8,321 bases of DNA from Prevotella sp. UBA3776 (GTDB taxonomy: Bacteria > Bacteroidota > Bacteroidia > Bacteroidales > Bacteroidaceae). Positions 1 to 7,429 of this stretch are shown here, piece after piece; within the stretch, counting starts at the first letter, position 1; each line of letters opens with the position of its first letter. The notes beneath the pieces are model-generated. The model was not told the origin of the DNA, did not search any database, and was given only the letters and a program-made list of their open reading frames with translations. The stretch spans positions 70,522 through 78,842 of the forward strand of contig DFFM01000037.1 of the NCBI GenBank assembly GCA_002369515.1, given 5' to 3'. A program made the translations under genes and the position numbers.

Positions 1-2
1 TG

Positions 3-224
3 AAGGCTGCTGCCAACGAGTCGTTTGGTTACACTGAGGAGAAGCTCGTTTCTAGCGACATCATCGGCATGAAGTTCGGTTCGCTGTTCGATGCCAACCA
101 GACCATGGTCAGCAAGATTGGCGACGGCAACTCTCTGGTTCAGGTTGTTGCTTGGTACGACAATGAGAACTCTTACACTTCACAGATGGTTCGCACCATT
201 AAGTACCTCGCCGAGCTGAAATAA
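3..224 (+). CDS. gap: Glyceraldehyde-3-phosphate dehydrogenase, C-terminal part (partial)
   Basis: The reading frame is open from the window edge and encodes the last 73 residues of the glycolytic enzyme that oxidises glyceraldehyde-3-phosphate to 1,3-bisphosphoglycerate with NAD and phosphate in the cytoplasm. Visible family marks are the [15 protein letters not shown] stretch (family pattern GYTEd.vVSSDfiG), the SLFDAN segment that follows it, and the [11 protein letters not shown] motif near the C-terminus, whose Asn contacts the NAD nicotinamide in known structures. The C-terminal helix ends in KYLAELK before a TAA stop. The catalytic Cys and the NAD-binding half lie outside the window. 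A strong hairpin terminator follows 23 bases after the stop, so this gene probably ends its transcription unit. Identification is firm; only the gene's extent is unknown. Confidence 0.96.
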   Translation, partial: KAAANESFGYTEEKLVSSDIIGMKFGSLFDANQTMVSKIGDGNSLVQVVAWYDNENSYTSQMVRTIKYLAELK

Positions 225-247
225 TACAGCCACAAGGACTAAAAAAC

Positions 248-286
248 AAAAAAATGCCGTTCAGCGTTGCTGGATGGCATTTTTTT
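248..286 (+). terminator. Rho-independent terminator after gap
   Basis: Seven A plus TGCC (248-258) pairs with GGCA plus seven T (276-286), giving an 11-bp stem. An inner CAGC/GCTG helix with a GTT loop (262-272) stacks on it across a small GTT/GAT internal loop. The 3' arm ends in a T-run, so it fits an intrinsic terminator for gap. Because the 5' arm begins with an A-run, the hairpin could also work on the minus strand. Confidence 0.9.
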
Positions 287-296
287 ATTATATTTG
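266..296 (+). promoter_or_regulatory. Bacteroidetes-type promoter overlapping the gap terminator
   Basis: TATATTTG at 289-296 matches the Bacteroidetes -7 element TAnnTTTG exactly. GTTG at 266-269 sits 19 bases upstream, matching the -33 TTG core at the usual 19-21 spacing. Transcription would start near 303, about 20 bases before the ATG at 322. The -33 box lies in the loop and inner arm of the terminator hairpin. Inferred from consensus only. Confidence 0.65.
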
Positions 297-321
297 CAAC
301 GATAATCCAATCGTTTTGCCT

Positions 322-1449
322 ATGAGAAAAAGTGCATTGCTGCTGATTCTGTTTGCCTGCATGTCGTTGCAAGCGCAAGACATGCTTACTATTGAAGAAA
401 TGGTGCCCAAATGGCAAACACGCACCATCAAAGTGAGTGGTGGGGGAGAGAAGCCTGATGTTGTTCAGTTGCTCCGTGCCTTCAACAAGGTGTGGCCTGT
501 ATATGTGAACCAAGGTGTGATCAATCTGTCGAAGGACCCTAAATTCACTTATTTTAAGGACGAGGAGTACGACAACGAGATTATTGTTGACCGCAAGAAC
601 GGCTATGTGTGCGACGATGCCGGCGGCACCGACTCTGGTTCAATGTCGGCCTGTGTTTGGCGGCGCACCAACGGCCACCGTCTGTTTGCCGTGGTGATGA
701 GCCAGCCCGTTGACCCCGAAATAGTGCTGGTTTGCTTCTACGACTACAATCCGACGACGCAAATCATGACCCCGGAGAAAAACGTGCTCAGCGAGTTTAG
801 GCCGCTCAAAGACCACGAAAAGTTCCACCTCTACTTGCTGCCCCGCAAGGGCACCGACATCGAAATAACTGAATATACGGGCGATTGCGAAGACCTTTTT
901 CACCATGTCTTCAAGTGGGACGGTATGAATTTCCACTTTTCCCACCTTACCATCGGCAATCTGGAAATCGGCAAGCGATGGTTCAGCCCCAAGGAAATGC
1001 AGTACATGGGCGATTTGCAGTACATCTCCTACACCGATGTTGACGGCGACGGTGATGGTGAACTGATGCTCGCCGACGGCACGGACGACGATGCCGGCTT
1101 CCTGGTGTTGGCATGGCGGGCTGGCAATTTGGAGATTGCCGGGCTTCACGACCCTGTCAGCGACCATGAGGTGACTTTCTACAAAGGAGTAGTGAAAACC
1201 GAGGCCAAGTCGAACGACTATACCAGTTATGCCGTGATGAACGAGGGCATTGTTGAGCAGATGATTACTGTCTATCCAACACTGGGCACAGGCGGGCGCC
1301 CCAAGGTGACCATCGACGATGCTAACGAGCAGCAGGGCCGAACCGTCATGACCGCGGAGCAGGCCGAACAGCTCATCCGCTCGCTCGACAGCCCCGTCGG
1401 CTTTCAGCCCCAATGGAGAAGGCTGGTGTTCAACAAAGACAAACAGTGA
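322..1449 (+). CDS. Exported protein of unknown function
   Basis: I do not recognise a named family for this 375-residue product. Residues 1-20 (MRKSALLLILFACMSLQAQD) look like a Sec signal peptide with cleavage near AQ/D, so the protein probably reaches the periplasm or beyond. Cys13 gives a poor LFAC lipobox and the segment before it is short, so a lipoprotein is less likely. Around residues 239-248 there is an Asp/Gly-rich loop, DVDGDGDGEL, followed by an acidic DGTDDDAG. It resembles calcium-binding loops of EF-hand or FG-GAP/VCBS type, but only one copy is seen and metal binding is inference. An in-frame ATG at 274 was not chosen: it lies in the terminator hairpin, upstream of the predicted transcription start, and would add 16 residues ahead of the signal peptide. 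The C10 protease gene begins 43 bases downstream on the same strand. Confidence 0.85.
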   Translation: MRKSALLLILFACMSLQAQDMLTIEEMVPKWQTRTIKVSGGGEKPDVVQLLRAFNKVWPVYVNQGVINLSKDPKFTYFKDEEYDNEIIVDRKNGYVCDDAGGTDSGSMSACVWRRTNGHRLFAVVMSQPVDPEIVLVCFYDYNPTTQIMTPEKNVLSEFRPLKDHEKFHLYLLPRKGTDIEITEYTGDCEDLFHHVFKWDGMNFHFSHLTIGNLEIGKRWFSPKEMQYMGDLQYISYTDVDGDGDGELMLADGTDDDAGFLVLAWRAGNLEIAGLHDPVSDHEVTFYKGVVKTEAKSNDYTSYAVMNEGIVEQMITVYPTLGTGGRPKVTIDDANEQQGRTVMTAEQAEQLIRSLDSPVGFQPQWRRLVFNKDKQ

Positions 1450-1492
1450 ATCTTGATAATGAGAATTGAAAACCATAAAAAACAAAGCAATT

Positions 1493-4400
1493 ATGAAAAA
1501 GAAATATGTCATAACCTTTTTGCTGACTCTTATGGGTGTGTTTGCAAGCATCAGTTTGCATGCAGACAATCAGCAGCCGGCCAATCTCGCCGACCACATC
1601 AATGTGAGCACGGCCAGCCAAAACGCTCTGGAGTTTCTCAACGGGATGCAGGCTGTTGGCCATCATTCGATGCGCAAGGCGCCGATGAAACCTACCGACC
1701 TCACCTTGTGTGCCGAGCGTTCCTACATGTATATATTTAATGTGGGCAAGTCCGAGGGCTTTGTTGTAGCTTCGGCCAGCAGTCTGGCCCGCCCTGTGCT
1801 CTGCTACAGCACCGAAGGGCAGTGGGACGAAGCCACCATGCAGCAGTCGTTGGGCTGGCTTTTCGAGCAGTACGAGGCCGAAATGGCCCACGCCAGACAG
1901 ACTTCGGCAAAAGCTCCCAGCAAGGTGGCCGCCATCAGCAAAAGTCCCATCGAGCCGCTCATCAAGACTCTTTGGAATCAGCATAATCCTTATAATGACA
2001 AACTGACAGAATTCGAGTTTGGAGGCCAAACATACAAGACTCCCACGGGATGTGTGGCTACGGCCATGGCGCAAATCATGAATTATCACCAGTGGCCCAA
2101 GACCATCAAGAAGAAGATTCCCGGCTACAACCACGGCCAGCTGTTAGGCGATAATGCCACAGAGGTGGTGATGAAGGATGTTCCCGCAGGAACAATCATC
2201 GATTGGGAGCACATGAACAAAAAGCAAATCACGGGATACAAAGAACCTGAAGCGGTCGAGGCCGTTTCCAACCTGATGTTGTATTGCGGCACGGCCGTGA
2301 GGATGTACTATAGTGAGTTTACCTCTTCGTCGCACAATCTCAGTGCCATGTATGCCCTGAAGACCTATTTCGACTACGATCCCACCATGTATTATGCCGA
2401 ACGTGGCAATTACACCTATTATGACTGGTGCAACCTGCTCTACAACGAGTTGCGCGCCGGTCGTCCCATCCTCTACAATGGCCAGAGCAACTATGGCGGC
2501 CACTCATTCATCGTCGATGGCTACGACGGCAACGAGATGTTCCACTTCAATCTGGGGTGGGATGCAGCAACAAGCCGCACCTCCGTCTATGCCATTTTGA
2601 GCAGCGTGGCTCATGATTCCTCGGCCAACAATCCTGATGCTTACGACAGCCCCGACGGATACGTCTATCATCAAAGTGCTGTCATCAACGTGCAGAAGGC
2701 AGGGCTCAGCAAAGGCATCTACCATGTGTCGCTCACTTCCGAAAGCTATTACAATTCGGATCCAGAGTCCGTCAATTGCACCTATTTTAATAATGAGGAC
2801 GAACCCTACACCTTCGACCTCGGCATTGGCTATCGCGACGACAAAGGCAACATTCAGGTGGCAAAAGCTGTTGAGCGCGTTTCCATTGAGGCAGTCTCGG
2901 CGAATTCACAAACTTTTCTCGCCTCGGGTCTCAAGCTCCCACAGGGCACCCATCGGTTGTTGCCCGTTGCTCGGCTGAGTGGAGGAAAGAGCGATTGGCA
3001 GTTTGTTTGCAACGAGCTCGACTATCAGCTTGCCACGGTTTCTGCCAGCGGCAAGGTTTCTCTGTCCGAGCACAAACGGCTGGCCAAACTGTCTGCCACT
3101 GACATCACCTTCAGCGGCTATCCCTACGCGGGGCAGGAACTCTACGTGTTTTGCAACTTCAAGAACACAGGCGAGGAAGACTTTTTTGACAAACTCTACT
3201 TCTTCTGGAACGACAACCCAGCCAACAAGGGCATTGACGCCGGCCACTATCTGCTTTGGTCGCATGCCACTGTCAATGCAGGAGGCACCGCCCCGGTGGA
3301 GTTCTATTTCACCCCCGAGCGGGCTGGCGACTACACCGTGTGGATTACAACCGACCCAGCTGGCGAGAACGTTGTGGGACAGGCCAAAGTGTCTGTAGGC
3401 GACAAGATGACCTTCAAGGCAGACGGCAGTGTGCCTGTGACCATTTCGAATGTCAAGGTGGCCAATCTTCAGAATGGCGTCATTTTGGGCAACGACGTGA
3501 CTGTTGACTTCGACGTGACCAATCCCAGCAAGACCGACTATTTCGACGGATGGTTGACCATGCGTCTCCATTACTATTTCCAAGGCAACCGAATGGGCGA
3601 AGAGGGACCCGGAACTTTTCCCGAGTATTACCAGATAGCTCCCGGCAAATCGCGCCATTTCCAGTTCACCATCAGGGACTCGAAGCCTGAATACAACGTT
3701 CGTTTTGTGCTCTATACGGGAAGTTGGACTCCTAATTATTATTCCGACAGCTACCTTGTGCAACAAGCGGCAGAGCTCTATACACCCAGTGGCGTGAAAA
3801 CGGTTCTCAAGCCTGATGCCACACTCACCATCCCCGAGTCGGCTGCTGCCGTTGACTTGACCACCGTGGCAAAGAAGGTCAAGAAAGTAGTTCCCAACAG
3901 CAATCCCAACACCATCTATTATCTAAACCAAGGCGATGCCTTGCCCGAGGGCCTTTCGGGCCGTAACGTCGTCTTGGGTGAACAGGCTGAAAAGATTGTC
4001 ATCGACGGTGCCTACGGCATAGCTGTGCCCAAGCAGTTCACCGCCCGGACGGCAAGCTTCACCAAACAACTGAAGAAAGACAAGTGGACCACACTGTGCC
4101 TGCCCTTCAGCTCGAGCATCAGTAACAACCAGGTGGAGCTGGCCGCCGTCACCAACGAGGACGAAAGCCATATCTACACCAACATGGCCAAGGGCTTTGC
4201 TGCCTACCAGACCTGTTTCATCAGAAGCAAGAAAGAAGGTGCCCAGACGCTTTCGGGCAGCAACGTGACGTTCCCCAAGCAAACCCACGGCATCTCTACG
4301 CTGAACAACTACAAGTCGCAGGGAGTCATGGGCAAAACCACGGTCAAAAATGTCTATGTGCTCAACGACGAAGGTACGGCATTCTCTCTGAAATCGTCGG

Positions 4401-4648
4401 TAGAGGTGTTGCCCTTCACCTCGTTCTTCATGATTTCCAAGCGCGGCTACTCCCCGGCTTCGACCGTCAGCTTCAGCTACGACGGTTCGCGCGAAGCTGA
4501 AGGCATCACAGCCATCGACACTCCCGAAGCTCAGGAAAGCCAGTTGAGTCCTGCCCAGTGGTACACGCTCGAAGGACAGAAACTCAACGGTGTCCCCACC
4601 CGCAAGGGCATCTATCTGCGCAATGGCAAGAAAGTGATGGTGAAGTAG
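1493..4648 (+). CDS. Secreted C10-family cysteine protease (streptopain/PrtT-like) with long C-terminal extension
   Basis: This 1051-residue product is a predicted secreted papain-fold peptidase of MEROPS family C10 (streptococcal SpeB, P. gingivalis PrtT). Residues 1-24 form a signal peptide, cleaved after LHA. Residues about 25-150 resemble the Spi/I69-type propeptide (GFVVASASSLARPVLCYS, then QSLGWLFEQYEAEM) that keeps such zymogens inactive. The catalytic domain spans about 153-385: oxyanion Gln163 in LWNQHNPYND, nucleophile Cys187 in TPTGCVATAMAQ, general base His337 in GGHSFIVDGYDG, then Asn353 and Trp356 in FHFNLGW. Order and spacing match SpeB, so it should be active. Residues about 535-760 look like two beta-sandwich modules. 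The tail after W1023 (YTLEGQKLNGVP, then KGIYLRNGKKVMVK) matches a C-terminal motif common in Prevotella secreted proteins, similar to type IX secretion signals. The ATG at 1493 is preferred over an in-frame TTG at 1466, because it places the signal peptide at the N-terminus after an A-rich leader. Confidence 0.93.
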   Translation: MKKKYVITFLLTLMGVFASISLHADNQQPANLADHINVSTASQNALEFLNGMQAVGHHSMRKAPMKPTDLTLCAERSYMYIFNVGKSEGFVVASASSLARPVLCYSTEGQWDEATMQQSLGWLFEQYEAEMAHARQTSAKAPSKVAAISKSPIEPLIKTLWNQHNPYNDKLTEFEFGGQTYKTPTGCVATAMAQIMNYHQWPKTIKKKIPGYNHGQLLGDNATEVVMKDVPAGTIIDWEHMNKKQITGYKEPEAVEAVSNLMLYCGTAVRMYYSEFTSSSHNLSAMYALKTYFDYDPTMYYAERGNYTYYDWCNLLYNELRAGRPILYNGQSNYGGHSFIVDGYDGNEMFHFNLGWDAATSRTSVYAILSSVAHDSSANNPDAYDSPDGYVYHQSAVINVQKAGLSKGIYHVSLTSESYYNSDPESVNCTYFNNEDEPYTFDLGIGYRDDKGNIQVAKAVERVSIEAVSANSQTFLASGLKLPQGTHRLLPVARLSGGKSDWQFVCNELDYQLATVSASGKVSLSEHKRLAKLSATDITFSGYPYAGQELYVFCNFKNTGEEDFFDKLYFFWNDNPANKGIDAGHYLLWSHATVNAGGTAPVEFYFTPERAGDYTVWITTDPAGENVVGQAKVSVGDKMTFKADGSVPVTISNVKVANLQNGVILGNDVTVDFDVTNPSKTDYFDGWLTMRLHYYFQGNRMGEEGPGTFPEYYQIAPGKSRHFQFTIRDSKPEYNVRFVLYTGSWTPNYYSDSYLVQQAAELYTPSGVKTVLKPDATLTIPESAAAVDLTTVAKKVKKVVPNSNPNTIYYLNQGDALPEGLSGRNVVLGEQAEKIVIDGAYGIAVPKQFTARTASFTKQLKKDKWTTLCLPFSSSISNNQVELAAVTNEDESHIYTNMAKGFAAYQTCFIRSKKEGAQTLSGSNVTFPKQTHGISTLNNYKSQGVMGKTTVKNVYVLNDEGTAFSLKSSVEVLPFTSFFMISKRGYSPASTVSFSYDGSREAEGITAIDTPEAQESQLSPAQWYTLEGQKLNGVPTRKGIYLRNGKKVMVK

Positions 4649-4661
4649 TTATCGAAAAACG

Positions 4662-5297
4662 ATGAAGAAAAGAACGAATATGAAAAGGCTCTGCATCTTG
4701 TCCCTTTCCATGGCCTTCTTGCTCATGGGCTGCAACGGCGGAAAACCGTCGGGCGCCGACACAGGCAAACCGGTTTCTGCTGGCGACACGCTGCAAGCGG
4801 CTGCCGATACGGCGGCAAATGCCTCCACCCAAACCGTGGCCGTCAAGACCAAGGAACAACTGGCCGAGGACGTTGCGGCCCGCGTCAGAGAAATCTACGA
4901 TGCCGTCATCGAGACCTACACGCCCGATGCTACTGGCGCCGACCTCAGCAAGGCCCGCCTCGACGAGCGCTTTTGCTCTGACGACTGGCTGGCTGCCCTC
5001 CACGCCGTCATGGAGAAAGACGAGGGCCTGGACGGCGAAATAGGGTTCTTCGAAGCCGACTATTGGGTGATGGGGCAGGACTTCCAAGACTTGAAGGCCG
5101 AAAACATCAAGGTGGTGAGCCTCTCGCCCGATGAAGGCAAGGCCACCGCCACGCTCGACTGGCACAACTGTGGCAATGTGACCAAAGTCATGGTGAGCCT
5201 TGTCTTTGAACACGACGAGTGGAAGATTGACGAACTGACCGACCGGACTCATGGCGACACGGGCTGGAAAGCCGACATGAAAGCGTATGCCAAGTGA
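4662..5297 (+). CDS. Small lipoprotein, possibly DUF3828-like
   Basis: The product is a predicted envelope lipoprotein of 211 residues. A basic start and hydrophobic run end in the lipobox LLMGC, with lipidated Cys24 counted from 4662. An ATG at 4680 would give a 205-residue form with Cys18, and both starts leave a workable signal peptide. After the Cys comes a low-complexity Gly/Ser/Thr/Ala-rich linker to about residue 60, with no acidic run that would suggest surface export. The globular part has a helical start (REIYDAVIETYTP), a middle segment GFFEADYWVMGQDFQDLK, and a C-terminal strand pair ending VFEHDEWKIDELT. That layout resembles DUF3828/NTF2-like secreted domains, but this is an impression, not a search result. 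It starts 13 bases after the protease stop, so co-transcription is likely. An accessory or inhibitory role toward the protease is possible but unproven. Confidence 0.85.
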   Translation: MKKRTNMKRLCILSLSMAFLLMGCNGGKPSGADTGKPVSAGDTLQAAADTAANASTQTVAVKTKEQLAEDVAARVREIYDAVIETYTPDATGADLSKARLDERFCSDDWLAALHAVMEKDEGLDGEIGFFEADYWVMGQDFQDLKAENIKVVSLSPDEGKATATLDWHNCGNVTKVMVSLVFEHDEWKIDELTDRTHGDTGWKADMKAYAK

Positions 5298-5328
5298 CAA
5301 CCCTACATTATGAACAATCTTTAGAAAA

Positions 5329-6321
5329 GTGCATCAGAAGTTGATTACCATACTTGGGCCAACGGCATGCGGAAAGACGGCGCTGGCTGCAGCGTTGGCG
5401 GTGCGCTTGGGGCAGGACAATCCTTCTGCCCCGGGTGAAATCATCTCCGCCGACTCTCGGCAGGTGTATCGGCGCATGGACATCGGCACTGGCAAGGACC
5501 TGGCCGACTATGCGGTGAAGGTGAAAAAAAATGTTGTAACAGAAAACGCTCCTTCGGAGTCTGTACTACATGTTCGCTACCATCTGATAGACATCTGCGA
5601 ACCGGGCACCAAGTACAACCTGTTTCAGTATCAGCAGGACTTCCTCAGTGCCTACGAGGACATTTGCCGGCGCGGCGCACAGCCCATACTCTGCGGCGGG
5701 ACGGGACTCTACATCGAGTCGGTGCTCAAGGGCTACGCCCTGTCGCCAGTGCCGCAGAACGCTGAGCTTCGCGCGCGGCTCGAAGGCAAGAGCCTCGACG
5801 AACTGACCCTGATGCTCGCCGAACTGAAAGCCCGCAATGGCTCTGCGATGCACAATCGCACCGATGTGGACACGGCACAGCGAGCCATCCGCGCCATAGA
5901 GATCGAGGAGTACAATCTGCACACTCCCACCAGCGAACGGCAGTTTCCGCAGATACCCTACGTAATCGTTGGAGTGAGCATCGACCGCGAGCTGCGCCGC
6001 GAGCGCATCAGCCAACGGCTGCGGGCGCGACTCGACGAAGGCATGATCGACGAGGTGCGCGCCCTGCTCGACAGCGGCATTCCGGCTGACGACCTGATTT
6101 ACTACGGGTTGGAGTACAAGTTTGTCACCGAGTATGTTATCGGACGCGTTGGCTACGACGAAATGTTCCGGCGGCTCGAGATTGCCATCCACCAGTTTGC
6201 CAAGCGCCAGATGACATGGTTCCGCGGCATGGAGCGCCGCGGGTTCACCATCCACTGGATTGACGGTGCGCTGCCCATGGACGAAAAGGTGGATTGCATC
6301 ATGGAATTAACAAATCACTGA
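5329..6321 (+). CDS. miaA: tRNA dimethylallyltransferase
   Basis: MiaA transfers a dimethylallyl group from DMAPP to N6 of adenine-37 in tRNAs reading UNN codons, in the cytoplasm. Motifs are clear: P-loop GPTACGKT (residues 10-17), substrate-site DSRQVY from Asp42, followed by MDIGTGK, then GGTGLYIE from Gly123, and the C-terminal RQMTWFRGMERRG from Arg293. At 330 residues it is somewhat longer than the usual 300-odd. Part of the excess is a KVKKNVVTENAPSESVLH segment near residues 64-82, before RYHLIDI. The segment GTGKDLADY in place of the commoner GTAKP form suggests a Bacteroidetes subtype, as I recall it. The only reasonable start is GTG at 5329: the frame is closed upstream by TGA at 5311 and no in-frame ATG precedes the P-loop. 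A TTG at 5341 would leave just five residues before it. It lies 31 bases after the lipoprotein gene and 2 bases before the lipid kinase gene. Confidence 0.95.
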   Translation: MHQKLITILGPTACGKTALAAALAVRLGQDNPSAPGEIISADSRQVYRRMDIGTGKDLADYAVKVKKNVVTENAPSESVLHVRYHLIDICEPGTKYNLFQYQQDFLSAYEDICRRGAQPILCGGTGLYIESVLKGYALSPVPQNAELRARLEGKSLDELTLMLAELKARNGSAMHNRTDVDTAQRAIRAIEIEEYNLHTPTSERQFPQIPYVIVGVSIDRELRRERISQRLRARLDEGMIDEVRALLDSGIPADDLIYYGLEYKFVTEYVIGRVGYDEMFRRLEIAIHQFAKRQMTWFRGMERRGFTIHWIDGALPMDEKVDCIMELTNH

Positions 6322-6323
6322 CT

Positions 6324-7259
6324 ATGAACAACGAACAGAATAAATGGGGCATTCTCTACTGCCCCAAGCACGGACTGACAAGCCCGCAGAAACGATGGAA
6401 GAAAATTGAGAAATGCCTGCAGGACCGAGGCATCGACTTCGACTTTGTGCAGAGCGAAAACCAGGGCAGCGTTGAGCGCCTGGTCAAGATGATGATCAAC
6501 AATGGCTACAAAACGCTCATCATCGTAGGAGGCGACTCGGCGCTCAACGATGCCGTGAACTGTCTGATGCAAGCCGACCGCCAAGTGCGCGAGCAGATAG
6601 CCCTGGGCGTAATCCCCAACGGGCTGGTCAACGACTTTGCCCGCTACTGGGGCTTCCGCGAGAGCGACTGCGAGCAGGCCGTGGAGTGGCTCAGCCAACG
6701 GCGTGTGCGAAAAATCGACGCCGGCCACATACGCTACGTCAACAAGCAGGGCGACCACTGCCACCGCTACTTCCTCAACTGCGTCAACATAGGGCTGACG
6801 GCGGCCATCATGAATCTGCGGCGGCAGACGCGCCGACTTTTCGGTTCGCGCACATTGTCGTTTGTGCTCTCCTCGCTGTTGCTCATCTTCCAACGGCTGG
6901 AATACAAGATGCACCTGCGCATCAACACCGACGAGGTGAAACGCAAGGTGATGACCGTATGCATAGGCAGCGGCCCGGGCTACGGACAGACGCCCAACGC
7001 CGTGCCCTACAACGGCATGCTCGACGTGTCGGTGGTCTATCATCCCGAGGTGACGCAGCTCATCGAAGGCTTCTACCTGCTGTTCACCGGCAAATTCCTC
7101 AACCACAAGAGTGTCCATCCCTACCGCACACAGGAAGTGGAGGTCATCGAGGCCCAGCGCGCCATGGTCAGCATCGATGGCCGTCTGATGAACACTCCCG
7201 TGGGCGAGTTCCGCGTTGAAGTGGAGCAGGAGGTCATCAATTTCCTCATTCCCGCCTAG
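6324..7259 (+). CDS. Diacylglycerol/lipid kinase-family protein with variant nucleotide loop
   Basis: The 311-residue product has the layout of the bacterial DAGK catalytic-domain family (YegS, DgkB, BmrU), which phosphorylates lipids or related alcohols with ATP at the membrane. Family landmarks occur in order: LIIVGGDSALNDAVN (Gly69-Gly70-Asp71), where the norm is GGDGTlnEvvN; VIPNGLVNDFARYWG (about 96-109), where the norm is PlGTgNDFAR; NCVNIGL; GPGYGQTPNAVPYNGMLDV; and SIDGRLM (Asp285-Gly286), where the norm is DGE. The fourth glycine of GGDG is Ser72 and the next residue is Ala73, so nucleotide binding may be altered. A hydrophobic stretch at about 172-190 (LFGSRTLSFVLSSLLLIF) may touch the membrane. 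The ATG at 6324 lies two bases past the miaA stop, which suggests translational coupling. An in-frame TTG at 6294 overlaps miaA and is less likely. The true substrate cannot be told from sequence. Confidence 0.85.
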   Translation: MNNEQNKWGILYCPKHGLTSPQKRWKKIEKCLQDRGIDFDFVQSENQGSVERLVKMMINNGYKTLIIVGGDSALNDAVNCLMQADRQVREQIALGVIPNGLVNDFARYWGFRESDCEQAVEWLSQRRVRKIDAGHIRYVNKQGDHCHRYFLNCVNIGLTAAIMNLRRQTRRLFGSRTLSFVLSSLLLIFQRLEYKMHLRINTDEVKRKVMTVCIGSGPGYGQTPNAVPYNGMLDVSVVYHPEVTQLIEGFYLLFTGKFLNHKSVHPYRTQEVEVIEAQRAMVSIDGRLMNTPVGEFRVEVEQEVINFLIPA

Positions 7260-7340
7260 CTGCCCTTCGTGCTCTCACAGCCGTATTCCTTATTCACGCG
7301 GAGGCGCGGAGAAATGTTGAGCACATGGAGTTACAGTTTT

Positions 7341-7420
7341 CACACAGAGGAACAGTGGAAACAGAGAGAAAGATTGTATTTGTCTTTTTTAATTCTCTGT
7401 TTCCTCTGTTCCTCTGTGTG
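7341..7420. repeat. 80-base near-perfect palindrome downstream of the gene cluster
   Basis: The left arm (7341-7367, starting CACACAGAGGAACAG) pairs with the right arm (7394-7420, ending CTGTTCCTCTGTGTG) at 26 of 27 positions; T7356 faces T7405. Inside, AAAGA (7369-7373) can pair with TCTTT (7383-7387), leaving a 9-base loop. Outside, GTTTT (7336-7340) can pair with AAAAC (7426-7430) across a bulge. It lies 81 bases after the lipid kinase stop and could end or protect the transcript 3' end. There is no T-run after the stem, so it is not a classic intrinsic terminator. The CAGAG-rich arm type recurs in many bacterial intergenic regions. Confidence 0.8.
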
Positions 7421-7429
7421 AGCCAAAAA

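Noticed and set aside
274..321. Upstream ATG that would lengthen the first exported protein by 16 residues
   Set aside because: It lies inside the terminator hairpin, before the predicted transcription start near 303, and would bury the signal peptide.
1466..1492. TTG start nine codons upstream for the C10 protease
   Set aside because: The ATG at 1493 gives a standard signal peptide immediately and follows an A-rich leader.
2906..3766. Long open frame on the minus strand inside the protease gene
   Set aside because: It is a shadow of the plus-strand gene; the product has no recognisable motif, and the other long minus-strand frames (640-1569, 4584-5300, 5566-6255, 6315-7118) fail in the same way.
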